The notes beneath the pieces are model-generated. The model saw nothing but the letters and a program-made list of their open reading frames with translations. It had not been told where the DNA came from and made no database searches. The translations under genes and the position numbers were made by a program. 64,000 bases of DNA from Bacteroidia bacterium (lineage in GTDB: Bacteria > Bacteroidota > Bacteroidia > Bacteroidales > F082), in contig JAJTAY010000011.1 of the NCBI GenBank assembly GCA_021287165.1, positions 121,922 to 185,921 of the forward strand. Direction: 5' to 3'. Positions 1 through 8,487 of this stretch are shown in pieces (position 1 is the first letter of the stretch; every line of letters begins with the position of its first letter).

Positions 1-609
1 CGGAACGCTGATGGGCAGGTCGGGTATGGCATCGTTCAGGTCGCGCTCAATCTGCTGCCACACCTGTTCGCGGGGAGCTTGTGTTACATTGTAAAATTGT
101 GCGGGCGACAAGGGCTCCACAATCAGCGGAATGCTTCTGAACAAGCGGATGAGATCGAAATAATAATAAGCCCTCAAAAATTTGGCTTCTGCCTTGAAGC
201 GTTTCTTAAGGTTCTCGTCCATAGGCACGTTGTCAATCTTCGACAGCAAAACATTGGCGCGGGCTACACCGGCATAATTACGACCCCAGAAATCGTCCTG
301 CGGCCCCAATGCAGGGTCGAGGGTATAGGTATTCCATGCTTCCCACGTGGCGCGGTCGGCATAATTTCCTCCTCCGGCCCAGCAATCGTCAGAGGCAGTA
401 TTCAGATAGCCGACTTTTGAAGAGTAGTCTTTAACTACATCCCAGCCGAGTGGGTCGTAAACTGCCACCAATCCCGCAAAAGCCTCATCGGCATTGCGAT
501 AGAAATTGGCTTCGAGGGTCGTGCCCTTCGGTTTTACTTCCAACCAATCTTTTGAGCAACCGGTTATAACAACTACCAGAATTGCCAGAATATATGTTAT
601 CTTTTTCAT
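1..609 (-). CDS. SusD/RagB-like nutrient-binding outer-membrane lipoprotein (partial, 3' end outside window)
   Basis: The first 203 residues are present and the rest lies left of base 1. The N-terminus is a lipoprotein signal: a hydrophobic stretch, then VVVITGC with the lipidated Cys at about residue 18. The mature part begins CSKDWLEVKPKG, which is typical of SusD-like proteins, and continues into the helical TPR-like region (AKFLRAYYYFDLIRLF near residues 137-152). It lies 13 bases downstream of a SusC gene on the same strand, so the two form a SusCD pair. In such pairs SusD is the surface lid that captures a glycan or peptide before the SusC barrel imports it. The ligand cannot be read from this fragment. 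Confidence 0.93.
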   Translation of the reverse strand, partial: MKKITYILAILVVVITGCSKDWLEVKPKGTTLEANFYRNADEAFAGLVAVYDPLGWDVVKDYSSKVGYLNTASDDCWAGGGNYADRATWEAWNTYTLDPALGPQDDFWGRNYAGVARANVLLSKIDNVPMDENLKKRFKAEAKFLRAYYYFDLIRLFRSIPLIVEPLSPAQFYNVTQAPREQVWQQIERDLNDAIPDLPISVP

Positions 610-622
610 GTTTATCAGATAT

Positions 623-3600
623 TTAGAGTGTTACATTGATTCCAGCCATAAACGATCTTGCCTGAGGATAGAACCCACGGTCGATGCCATAGCTCGATCC
701 ACCGATTTCGGGGTCGAAGCCGCTGTATTTTGTGAATGTGAGCAGGTTGTTCGATCCGGCATATACTCTAATACGCTGTATACCAGCCTTGCGGCTCAGT
801 TCCCGGGGAATAGTATATCCGACCTGAACGGTTTTTATGCGCACATATGAGCCGTTGCTGAGATGGAAGGTGCTGGGGTTGGCGAAGTTTTTGTTCGGGT
901 CGCCCAGCACCAGACGCGGGTAAGTGCTAGAAGTACCTACTCCTGTCCAGCGATTCAAAGCGTCGGATGTCCAGTTGGCACCAGGTACGTCGAGGCGACG
1001 CAAGCCATTGAAGATCTGATTTCCGGCTACGCCCTGACCAAAGATCACCAGGTCAAATTGTTTATAGCTGGCATTTACCGTGAAACCAAATGACCAGGTT
1101 GGAGTAGGATCTCCTATAATTTTGCGGTCGGCTGCGTCAATCTTACCGTCTTTGTTCAGGTCGGCATACTTGAAATCGCCTGGCCGTGCATTGGGCTGAA
1201 TGAGTGTTCCGTCAGGATTCTTGTATTTCTGAATCTCGCCAAGCGACTGGAACACACCCAGTACTTCAAATCCGTAGAAAGCTCCGATCGGGTAACCTAC
1301 CATCAAACGCGATATTTCGTAAGTGCTGTTATGGAAATTGGCACCAGTGCGAAACTCAACAGTGCCCAAATCCGTAATCTCGTTCTTTAGGTATGAGGTG
1401 TTGCCTTTTAGTTCCAGATTCAGGTCCGAAATCCGCTTAAACCAGCTCAATTCAAGTTCAAATCCTTTGTTGGTCATGGAGGCCACGTTTCCGGTGGGCG
1501 AACCATTGGCACCTACATAGGCAGGCAGAATAATGGGCTGCAACATGCCTTTTGTACGTTTGTCATATAGGTCAAATACCAACCTGAAATCGTCGAGCAG
1601 CGTTGCTTCGAAGCCAATATTTGCCTGGCTCGTTTCTTCCCACTTAAGGTCGGGGTTCGATGGAGCATTCGGGCTGTAGCCAATAATCAGGTTATCATAG
1701 CTGAAAGTGTAATCACGCCCGCTTCCCACTGTCGACAGGTATTGGAAGTCGCCAATCTGGTCATTACCCGTAACGCCATATGAGCCCCTGATTTTTAGAT
1801 AGTTGACAATTTTATTCTGAGGCCAGAAAGGCTCGTTGGTTACATTCCAACCCAGCGAGGCCGAGGGGAAGTACCCGAACTTATTATTAGTACCAAAGCG
1901 CGAAGAGCCATCGCGACGCAGGATGCCGGTAAACAAATACTTTCCATCATAATTATAGGTACCGCGGGCAAAGATCGATGCGATGCGGTGGTCAGGACTT
2001 TCCCATCCTCCACCAATCTTATTGGCATCGGCTACACCGTAGTTCATCGAGGCATCTTCGAAAGTGTTGACAGGCAAGTTCTTATAGGTGGCATTCACCC
2101 CTGATGAATTGGAAACATATGCTGAAGTACCAACAAGGGCGCTGAAGTCGTGTAGGCCAATCTTTCGGGCATAAGTGAGGGTATTTTCAAAGTTCCAGCT
2201 GAAGCCCATATTGCGTGCGCGGTAGTAGGAGTTGTTTGTTACGACGGTTGCGGCGTTCAGGTAATGCACGGGAGTAAACGACTCATCACCCCAGAAAGCC
2301 AGCTTGGTGCCCAGGTCGGAACGGAACCTGAAGTATTTTGCGGGTTCAATTTCAGCATAGAGGTTGCCTACAAAGTTGTCCGACCAGCCGTAGTTGCCGA
2401 GCCTTGTTGCAATGTAGGCCATGGGATTGGTAAGCTCCTGACCTACATGCTGCGATATGCCGTAAGGATTGCCATTGGCATCGCGCACAACGGGCTGATT
2501 ACTGTAGGGTGGGGCATTGGCTATCGTCGGGTCGGTAATAACCAAAGGTGTAACAGGGTCGAGGTTGATGGCCGAGCTCAGTGGACCACCAAATTCGCTG
2601 TTGGTGTTGAGCGAACCTTTACTTTTGATATGGGAGTAACCAAAGTTGTTGCCAAATCTTAGCCAGTTGTTAACCTTGTTTGTGGCATTAATACGAAGAT
2701 TCAATCGTTTGTAATGCGAAATATCCGTGGCTACGATACCTTCCTGATCCAGGTAACCAAATGAGAAATAATAGGTTGACCGGTCAGTGCCACCGCTGAT
2801 GCTCAACTCGTGGTTTTGAATCATGGCGTTGTTGTTGAAAATAACTGACTGCCAATCTGTGCCTTTGCCAAGGCTTTCCGGATTTGAAAAGATCTCGGGC
2901 AAGCCGGCATTGCGCAGCGATTCATTGCGCAGCTTGGCGTAATCGGTTGCATTGAGCAGATCAAGTTTTTTGGCAGGAGATTGTGTGCCGAGGTAAGAGT
3001 GATATTCGATTTTCATATCCCCCGGACTTCCCTTTCTTGTAGTAACGATGATTACGCCGTTGGCTGCCCGTGCTCCATAGATGGCAGCTGAAGCAGCATC
3101 TTTAAGTACCTCAACCGATTCGATATCCGCAGCATTTAAATAGTCAAGACCGCCAACATCAACGGGGACGCCATCTACAATATAAAGCGGATCGCTGTTG
3201 TTGATCGTTGTCGTTCCGCGCACTCTCACCGTTGCCCCTGCTCCGGGTTGACCAGAAGAAGCAGCAATTGTTAGTCCCGATGTACGGCCCTGGAGCGCCT
3301 GTTCAAGTCGTGTGACGGGCATGTTTTGAATGTCCTTGGCTCGTACGCCTGAAATTGCTCCTGTCACTACACTTTTTTGCTGGACGCCATAACCAATAAC
3401 CACCAGCTCGTCGAGCATAAGCGATTCGGGTTCAAGCTGCCAATTTATTGACAATGATTGCCCTTTGGCGGCAACAACGCGCTGAGAGGCGTTTTTATAG
3501 CCAACAAAGCTTGCTGATATGGTGACTGTCCCGGCAGAAATCTCCAGCTTATATTTGCCGTCGATGTCTGTAACCGTACCTAAAGTGGTGCCCTGAACAT

Positions 3601-3724
3601 AGACGCTCGCTCCGGGCAGAGCCTCGCCTGTCGATTTGTCGCGCACCGTGCCTGTTATGGTTTGCGCCATAAGGCCTGCACCAAGCATAACAAGCATAAA
3701 AGTGAGAAGGTAGTTTTTTATCAT
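623..3724 (-). CDS. SusC/RagA family TonB-linked outer-membrane transporter
   Basis: About 1033 residues. From the chosen ATG the protein opens with a signal peptide (MIKNYLLTFMLVMLGAGLMA). A CarboxypepD_reg-like domain follows (TITGTVRDKSTGEALPGASV), then the SusC signature LDELVVIGYGVQQK, the plug domain (GATVRVRGTTTINNSDPLYI, ending in NGVIIVTTRKG) and a long beta-barrel. An upstream ATG at 3748 would add eight residues before an otherwise good signal peptide, so I prefer 3724. It imports oligomers with TonB energy and pairs with the SusD-like gene downstream. No regulator (ECF sigma, anti-sigma or hybrid sensor) adjoins it, and the substrate is unknown. Confidence 0.95.
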   Translation of the reverse strand: MIKNYLLTFMLVMLGAGLMAQTITGTVRDKSTGEALPGASVYVQGTTLGTVTDIDGKYKLEISAGTVTISASFVGYKNASQRVVAAKGQSLSINWQLEPESLMLDELVVIGYGVQQKSVVTGAISGVRAKDIQNMPVTRLEQALQGRTSGLTIAASSGQPGAGATVRVRGTTTINNSDPLYIVDGVPVDVGGLDYLNAADIESVEVLKDAASAAIYGARAANGVIIVTTRKGSPGDMKIEYHSYLGTQSPAKKLDLLNATDYAKLRNESLRNAGLPEIFSNPESLGKGTDWQSVIFNNNAMIQNHELSISGGTDRSTYYFSFGYLDQEGIVATDISHYKRLNLRINATNKVNNWLRFGNNFGYSHIKSKGSLNTNSEFGGPLSSAINLDPVTPLVITDPTIANAPPYSNQPVVRDANGNPYGISQHVGQELTNPMAYIATRLGNYGWSDNFVGNLYAEIEPAKYFRFRSDLGTKLAFWGDESFTPVHYLNAATVVTNNSYYRARNMGFSWNFENTLTYARKIGLHDFSALVGTSAYVSNSSGVNATYKNLPVNTFEDASMNYGVADANKIGGGWESPDHRIASIFARGTYNYDGKYLFTGILRRDGSSRFGTNNKFGYFPSASLGWNVTNEPFWPQNKIVNYLKIRGSYGVTGNDQIGDFQYLSTVGSGRDYTFSYDNLIIGYSPNAPSNPDLKWEETSQANIGFEATLLDDFRLVFDLYDKRTKGMLQPIILPAYVGANGSPTGNVASMTNKGFELELSWFKRISDLNLELKGNTSYLKNEITDLGTVEFRTGANFHNSTYEISRLMVGYPIGAFYGFEVLGVFQSLGEIQKYKNPDGTLIQPNARPGDFKYADLNKDGKIDAADRKIIGDPTPTWSFGFTVNASYKQFDLVIFGQGVAGNQIFNGLRRLDVPGANWTSDALNRWTGVGTSSTYPRLVLGDPNKNFANPSTFHLSNGSYVRIKTVQVGYTIPRELSRKAGIQRIRVYAGSNNLLTFTKYSGFDPEIGGSSYGIDRGFYPQARSFMAGINVTL

Positions 3725-4031
3725 ATAAGTTTTGGTTTGGATAGGCATTAAGTGGCCCGTACCGAAATCGGTTGCGAAACCAGTGACAATGTTACTACCA
3801 AAACATGACGGGAGGCAAGTATTTGCTTACATCATGGTTACAACCTGAGCGGTGACCTGATACATCAAAATCACTACATCAATTTGTTAATAAATTGAAA
3901 AACAATTATTAAGAAAATTATACTTGCTTTTAAAGGTGTTCACTACTGTGGATAGTGATTTGTCCGAAAGTTGCGCAAAAAAAACATGTTGTTGTGAAAA
4001 AATTCACCTGCCGAAGCTTCACATGGCAGTG
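3725..4031. other. Intergenic region upstream of the SusC gene
   Basis: About 307 bases with no convincing gene. It must hold the leftward promoter and leader for susC, but I find no perfect TAnnTTTG on the minus strand; the nearest is a one-mismatch TGATTTTG near 3867-3874. A short perfect inverted repeat at 3994-4007 (GTGAA/TTCAC with a four-base loop) follows the end of the histidine kinase gene but is too weak to call a terminator. Confidence 0.4.
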
Positions 4032-5588
4032 TTAAGGATGCGGGAAGGTCGGTATGAAGATTGTAAATGTGCTGCCTTTTCCTACCTCCGATTTTACACT
4101 TATTGTGTAATCGTGGGCATCGAGGATTTTTTTGACAATTCCCAGACCCAATCCGGTGCCACGTTCTCCGTAGGTTCCCATGGTGGATTTGCGGGTAAAG
4201 CTCTCAAAGAGTTTGTCGGCAGTTTTCTGATCCATCCCAACGCCTGTATCAGAAATACTAATCTTAATATGTTCACTGTCGCGCGAGGCACTCAAGCATA
4301 TTTTACCCCCGGGTGGAGTGAATTTGACACTGTTTCCCACTAAGTTATTGAGTGCCTGACCCATGAGGGTCTCATCAGCATTGATTGTTAGTCCACTCTC
4401 GATTTTGGCTTCAAAAATAATTTGCTTTTGCTCGAATTTGGCCTTCTGCATTTTCTCCACATAATTGGCCAGATTTTGCAAGGGGAAGCTCTTGGCGCGC
4501 ACCTTGAAATTTCCAAGCTCCAGGTTCGACCATTGATAGAGCTTGTCGTTATAATCGAGCAGTCTGAACATTTCACTTTTAATATCCGCAATCAACTCAA
4601 TCTGCTCTGTTTCAAGTTTTTTCTGAACAAGTTGATCTGTAAGCAGCAGGTCAATTAAGCCAATGACGGCACCTATGGGTGATCGAAGATCGTGCGAAAT
4701 GATGGAAACAAACTGGTCCTTAAAACCGAGCAACTCCTTTAGTTTCTTCTCCGTGGAGGCAAGCTGATCAAGCGTTAACTTTTGTTCGCGGGCTTTTTGA
4801 AGAAAATTGTCATTTAAATCTTTGCCTTTTTCCAGCGGCTTAATCAGCAGAAAGCTCCGGTTGTCGTGCTTAAGCGCAAGTGCCTGAAGGTAAACCGTTT
4901 CGCCATCGTAGTTAACTTCCTGCCAAATGTCGCTTACCAATTTATCGTCATCGGTGCCCTTCCAGATGCGTTCGGCTTCGGCTTCAAAAACTTCAAGGTA
5001 GGGAAATACTTCCTTCAGCGGAAAAACCGGGCCTTTTGGAGCGTAATCGATTTTCAGCCTGGTAAACCAACCGGGTGCCTTGCCAATTTGCCGGTAGTTT
5101 TCTCCTCTTCGCTCAAAGCCCAGAAAATCGAGTAGATATAAGGCTGCAAGGGTTTCTTTGGTTCCCGATCGTTTTTTATCAACACGCTGATCGAGCCTTT
5201 CCTGATTAAAAAGCTGAACTATAGGGTGAATGATTTCTACCTGTCGTGTCTGATCAATGAAAAAAATCCAGATATCACCCTGAGTATCAGCAAAAACATG
5301 GACATCCGCATACCTATTCTCGTCAACGTTGAGGTGCGAAACAACCATAGGATTCACTAATGGAGGTACCATGCCATAAAGCATAGGTACGGTATCATCG
5401 ATGATTTCTCCCCGTTCAGGTTTATTGCTTAGGTATTTTTCCCAGGGGCCAATCGATGATTTAACCATGCCTTCCGAGTCCGTGCGGATGATAAATAGCC
5501 CAAGATACGGAGGTATTTTGTTCAGAATGTAGTTGATTACCTCGCGCGTGAAACCGCCAAGCAGTTCATTGTCTCGTCTGGTATTCAT
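4032..5588 (-). CDS. Soluble sensor histidine kinase in small-GTPase module
   Basis: 518 residues with no transmembrane segment. Residues 1-260 form an N-terminal sensory region of PAS-like appearance (for example VHVFADTQGDIWIFFIDQT) that I cannot assign firmly. A helical linker follows. The HisKA H-box is SIISHDLRSP with phospho-acceptor His299. The HATPase domain has an N-box (NNLVGNSVKF, about 414-423), a G1 box DTGVG (447-451) and a G2 box GTGLGLG (477-483), so it should be an active kinase. Its start overlaps the stop of the GTPase gene by four bases (ATGA), which indicates translational coupling. No response regulator is adjacent, so the partner is unknown. I infer that it reports on, or is controlled by, the GTPase. 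Confidence 0.9.
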   Translation of the reverse strand: MNTRRDNELLGGFTREVINYILNKIPPYLGLFIIRTDSEGMVKSSIGPWEKYLSNKPERGEIIDDTVPMLYGMVPPLVNPMVVSHLNVDENRYADVHVFADTQGDIWIFFIDQTRQVEIIHPIVQLFNQERLDQRVDKKRSGTKETLAALYLLDFLGFERRGENYRQIGKAPGWFTRLKIDYAPKGPVFPLKEVFPYLEVFEAEAERIWKGTDDDKLVSDIWQEVNYDGETVYLQALALKHDNRSFLLIKPLEKGKDLNDNFLQKAREQKLTLDQLASTEKKLKELLGFKDQFVSIISHDLRSPIGAVIGLIDLLLTDQLVQKKLETEQIELIADIKSEMFRLLDYNDKLYQWSNLELGNFKVRAKSFPLQNLANYVEKMQKAKFEQKQIIFEAKIESGLTINADETLMGQALNNLVGNSVKFTPPGGKICLSASRDSEHIKISISDTGVGMDQKTADKLFESFTRKSTMGTYGERGTGLGLGIVKKILDAHDYTISVKSEVGKGSTFTIFIPTFPHP

Positions 5589-6100
5589 GATAGTGGCCTG
5601 GTTTGTTGCCCAATCATTTGTTCCGTGAGTGCATAAAACGCGTCATCGACATTCTGGTTGTTGCGTGCGCTTGTCACGATCACATTCCAACCCTTGTTTC
5701 TCAATCCATTAAGTCGCTCCTCACTTACTTCCCAAAGATCGGTAAGGTCGCTTTTATTAATCAGTAAAATAAACGGTGCGTTGTTGGTTACAACAGCGGC
5801 CATATCATGCAGTTTCTCAGCTACTTCGATCGTTTCAGATCTGGTTCCGTCGGCAACCAGAAAATATCCTGATGAACCCATCAGATAATTCGATTTTACT
5901 TTCATGAAATCGTCTTCACCATACAAGTCCCAAAGCATCAGTGTAACATCATGATCTTTCAGGCTGATTTGCTTTTGGTCAATTTTTACGCCAATGGTAG
6001 TCAGATATTTATCGCTAAATATACTGTGTACAAAACGCTGTACAAGACTCGTTTTTCCTACGGCAAAAGCGCCAAGCATTACCACTTTCTTCTTAATCAT
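5585..6100 (-). CDS. Ras/Rab-like small GTPase
   Basis: 171 residues, about the length of a bare Ras-fold G domain. The motifs are G1 GAFAVGKT (10-17), a switch I Thr in TTIG (34-37), G3 WDLYGED (57-63), G4 NKSD (115-118) and G5 TSA (143-145). The position equivalent to Ras Gln61 is Glu62, so intrinsic hydrolysis may be altered. There is no C-terminal Cys for prenylation. This is the Rab-like type of bacterial small GTPase rather than the TrmE/Era type. It overlaps both neighbours by four bases, placing it in one transcript with a membrane protein having an OmpA-like C-terminus and a histidine kinase. I infer a switch between envelope and cytoplasm; the cargo or effector is unknown. Confidence 0.9.
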   Translation of the reverse strand: MIKKKVVMLGAFAVGKTSLVQRFVHSIFSDKYLTTIGVKIDQKQISLKDHDVTLMLWDLYGEDDFMKVKSNYLMGSSGYFLVADGTRSETIEVAEKLHDMAAVVTNNAPFILLINKSDLTDLWEVSEERLNGLRNKGWNVIVTSARNNQNVDDAFYALTEQMIGQQTRPLS

Positions 6101-7824
6101 CTATCTTCTGCGCTGTTGAAAACATTGAATGTTACTGTTCGCACCTGTCCGCGGGATGAAGAAGGCTCATCGGTGAACAGCACCCTTCCTTCCAACAAAT
6201 CATCCGGCAAACCAGCTTCTTTAAGCTTACTCACAAAGGCATCAACTCTTTCTGTTGCTTTACGGATATTAGCTTCTATGTTGCCATACCGGTTGGTGTA
6301 AACCTGCACAAAAATAGCCATTTTCTTACCGTATTGCGCGTTGTAATCTGTCAGAAGCACGGCAGCAGCCACAAGCGAGTCGAATTGCCTCTGTTGAACA
6401 CTGTCCAGCGTAGTAATGTTCACATCGAATGCAAATTGATGCCTTTCTATGGCTGGTATTATCCAGCTCAGGTCGGGCGGAGATTTTACATTCAGCTCAC
6501 GCGTATCAATATCATTAACTCCCGGTATGCTTGTCCAGGCAGGAAGGTTCTCTTCGAACCATGTTTTATTTGCCGTTCCTTTAAGTATTAATGTACCGTT
6601 TTGATAATCAAGGCTTGTTGAAGACAGGGGCTGCAATATTTTTTCAGCCCGATATAATATCATGGCCGGCTCGAGAGAAATAATGGGATCTAACCGTAGC
6701 TGAATTCTGCCGGTATCATGTATTTTCCAGGATTCCAGCTGCTTGTATTCAGGGGCTTCATAATCTTTGAAGCCTCTTATGACAAAAAACCTACCCGAAC
6801 GTTGGATATCATTGATATGATATCCAGGCAAGGCGTCGAGCTGTTCGGTAAACCGATTGATTCGTTTATTGAGGCTGTAGCGCTGAAACCCAAACCAACC
6901 GATAGCAAGAAGTATTATGATCAGTATTATAATCAGTGGCCATGGCTTACTGCCTTCGCCCTGTTTCCGGTAACTGACAAGGCATGTTTTCAGAAATTTC
7001 CCGGTGTTTTCATAAACCAACACATTGCCATCGAAGTTTTCGAGGTCAAGGGCATGATTAAAGTGCACTGCTTCAATGGCTTCCATAAGAGAAACCCTGT
7101 AATCGGCTGGAGGCATTCCTTTAATAACAGCCGCCACGATGGCAAAAGGTCCCTGCTCGATGAGGATGGTCATATCGCCCACCTGAATCTGGTCGAGTGA
7201 GGCATGCTCCATCTGGTTGAACGAATCGCTCACAAAATCACGTATGGCTGTAAGCATGGATGAGATCATATCGGCCTCAAGATCAACGGCTTTGTCGGCC
7301 TTTTCCTGATGAAGCAGCAATCCCGTTTGACGGTGGATCAGCATCACATGGCTTACGTGGAAGATGTAAGTCTTGGCGAGGAGAATCTCGGTATAGGATT
7401 TGCCAGTGAAGAGCGCCTGCAGCCTCCATCCGAGTCTTTTGGGCGAAAAGCCCTGCTCCAGTCCGGCATTGGCTGTTTGAATCAGTCGCTTAAGATCTTC
7501 CGATACAGCCTTTCTGATGGCTGGCCCCATCACCGGAAACAGGATATCGGCAAGGCGTTGCGGGTTTTTCTGAATACCCTGATGGAGCGCCTCCTCAATC
7601 ATGGGTAATACGCTGTTGAGGCTCAGCTGACCGCGCTCAACCATTTTGCGGATGGCGGCAGGCAAAATAGGGCTGATCTCTCCTGCAAATTCATGTGGGT
7701 CGCGCAAAAGGGTCTGAAGGCGCTTTAGCTCCTCGTTGCTCAATCCAACCAGCAGGTTCCGCAGCTCGTTGAGTTGCGCCTGACTCAGCATGCCCTGATA
7801 GGCCTCACCTTGTTGCTCAGTCAT
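6097..7824 (-). CDS. Single-pass membrane protein with OmpA-like C-terminal domain, GTPase-linked
   Basis: 575 residues. The N-terminal part (1-290) has no signal peptide and should be cytoplasmic. It starts helical, and residues about 150-275 look like a profilin/roadblock-type alpha-beta fold (VSHVMLIHRQTGLLL, then GDMTILIEQGPFAIVAAVIK). One transmembrane helix lies at about 294-313 (KPWPLIIILIIILLAIGWFG). The outer part holds a BON-like stretch (about 330-450) and an OmpA-like C-terminus (VQVYTNRYGNIEANIRKATE) that may bind peptidoglycan. It overlaps the coiled-coil gene by eight bases and the GTPase gene by four. I infer that the cytoplasmic domain contacts the GTPase. The domain names rest on visual resemblance. 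Confidence 0.72.
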   Translation of the reverse strand: MTEQQGEAYQGMLSQAQLNELRNLLVGLSNEELKRLQTLLRDPHEFAGEISPILPAAIRKMVERGQLSLNSVLPMIEEALHQGIQKNPQRLADILFPVMGPAIRKAVSEDLKRLIQTANAGLEQGFSPKRLGWRLQALFTGKSYTEILLAKTYIFHVSHVMLIHRQTGLLLHQEKADKAVDLEADMISSMLTAIRDFVSDSFNQMEHASLDQIQVGDMTILIEQGPFAIVAAVIKGMPPADYRVSLMEAIEAVHFNHALDLENFDGNVLVYENTGKFLKTCLVSYRKQGEGSKPWPLIIILIIILLAIGWFGFQRYSLNKRINRFTEQLDALPGYHINDIQRSGRFFVIRGFKDYEAPEYKQLESWKIHDTGRIQLRLDPIISLEPAMILYRAEKILQPLSSTSLDYQNGTLILKGTANKTWFEENLPAWTSIPGVNDIDTRELNVKSPPDLSWIIPAIERHQFAFDVNITTLDSVQQRQFDSLVAAAVLLTDYNAQYGKKMAIFVQVYTNRYGNIEANIRKATERVDAFVSKLKEAGLPDDLLEGRVLFTDEPSSSRGQVRTVTFNVFNSAEDR

Positions 7825-8344
7825 TATCGGAAGTCATTTGGTCCGACGAAGCTTTATCCGGACTGCCCAATTGCAGGGCCAGCTCGTTAAGCAGCAAGGC
7901 CATCGCGGTTCTGTCAACTTTCGACGACTGCAAAAGGCTCAACCTGGCATTTATTTGTTCCCTGAGCTGCGAGAGCGCTGCAACCTGACTTTCAACCGAT
8001 CTGGCATGTTCCGATCTTAAGTCGTTTGCCGTATCGTTTATCGATTTGCGCACTTTTCCTGTTTCTTCGTTAAGCCTTTCGCCAACATCTGCAATGCTCT
8101 GATTCAGTGCTTTATGTTGGAGTCCCATTTGGTAATTGGAATCGTCAAGACCGGCCTTTAGTTCATCGATCTGCTTTTGTGCAGCCGCTATGCTTTCCAC
8201 AATTTTGGCAATGCGCGACTCCAAATTGTCGAGCGCATTTTGCATCTGCTGCTCAAACCCTTCGATGCGCTTTTCGATTTCCGACACATTATGGCCGAAA
8301 AGAATTTGCCTGATCCGTCCTATTTCGTCATTCTGATTCTCCAT
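7817..8344 (-). CDS. Coiled-coil protein, first gene of GTPase module
   Basis: 175 residues with no signal peptide or membrane segment. Residues 15-150 have almost continuous heptad character (IEKRIEGFEQQMQNALDNLE; IADVGERLNEETGKVRKSIN), predicting a long coiled coil. The C-terminus is short and acidic (SSDQMTSDND). It overlaps the next gene by eight bases and heads an operon with the membrane protein, Ras-like GTPase and histidine kinase. I do not recognise a family. A structural or oligomerising role in the module is inference from position and coiled-coil content. Confidence 0.75.
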   Translation of the reverse strand: MENQNDEIGRIRQILFGHNVSEIEKRIEGFEQQMQNALDNLESRIAKIVESIAAAQKQIDELKAGLDDSNYQMGLQHKALNQSIADVGERLNEETGKVRKSINDTANDLRSEHARSVESQVAALSQLREQINARLSLLQSSKVDRTAMALLLNELALQLGSPDKASSDQMTSDND

Positions 8345-8387
8345 ATGCTCTTTTATCGTTAAGCGTGTAGCGTTCTCGTTTAGGCCT

Positions 8388-8395
8388 CAAACATA
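8388..8395 (-). promoter_or_regulatory. Putative -7 box of the GTPase-module operon
   Basis: Read on the minus strand this is TATGTTTG, matching the Bacteroidota -7 consensus TAnnTTTG. It lies 43 bases upstream of the ATG at 8344. No clear -33 TTG is seen at the usual spacing. It is back to back with the rightward box at 8419. Confidence 0.45.
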
Positions 8396-8418
8396 TAAAA
8401 AGGTGGCGATATTTTAAT

Positions 8419-8426
8419 TAATTTTG
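8419..8426 (+). promoter_or_regulatory. Putative -7 box for the flavin reductase gene
   Basis: TAATTTTG matches TAnnTTTG and lies about 60 bases before the ATG at 8488. No good -33 element is visible. It is divergent from the GTPase-module promoter. Confidence 0.42.
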
Positions 8427-8487
8427 CCGCCCGATACAAAATTAAGCCCTAAAGTCGCAAAATCAGCCTCTTACAACTAATTTACTC

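Noticed and set aside
3725..3748. Upstream ATG at 3748 as the SusC start
   Set aside because: It adds eight polar residues before a complete signal peptide; the ATG at 3724 fits better.
3994..4007. Terminator after the histidine kinase gene
   Set aside because: The stem is only five pairs of mixed composition and the T-run on the minus strand is about nine bases away from the hairpin.
5585..6100. MglA polarity GTPase
   Set aside because: There is no separate MglB gene, the G3 motif differs, and the partners (OmpA-like membrane protein, histidine kinase) are not those of MglA operons.
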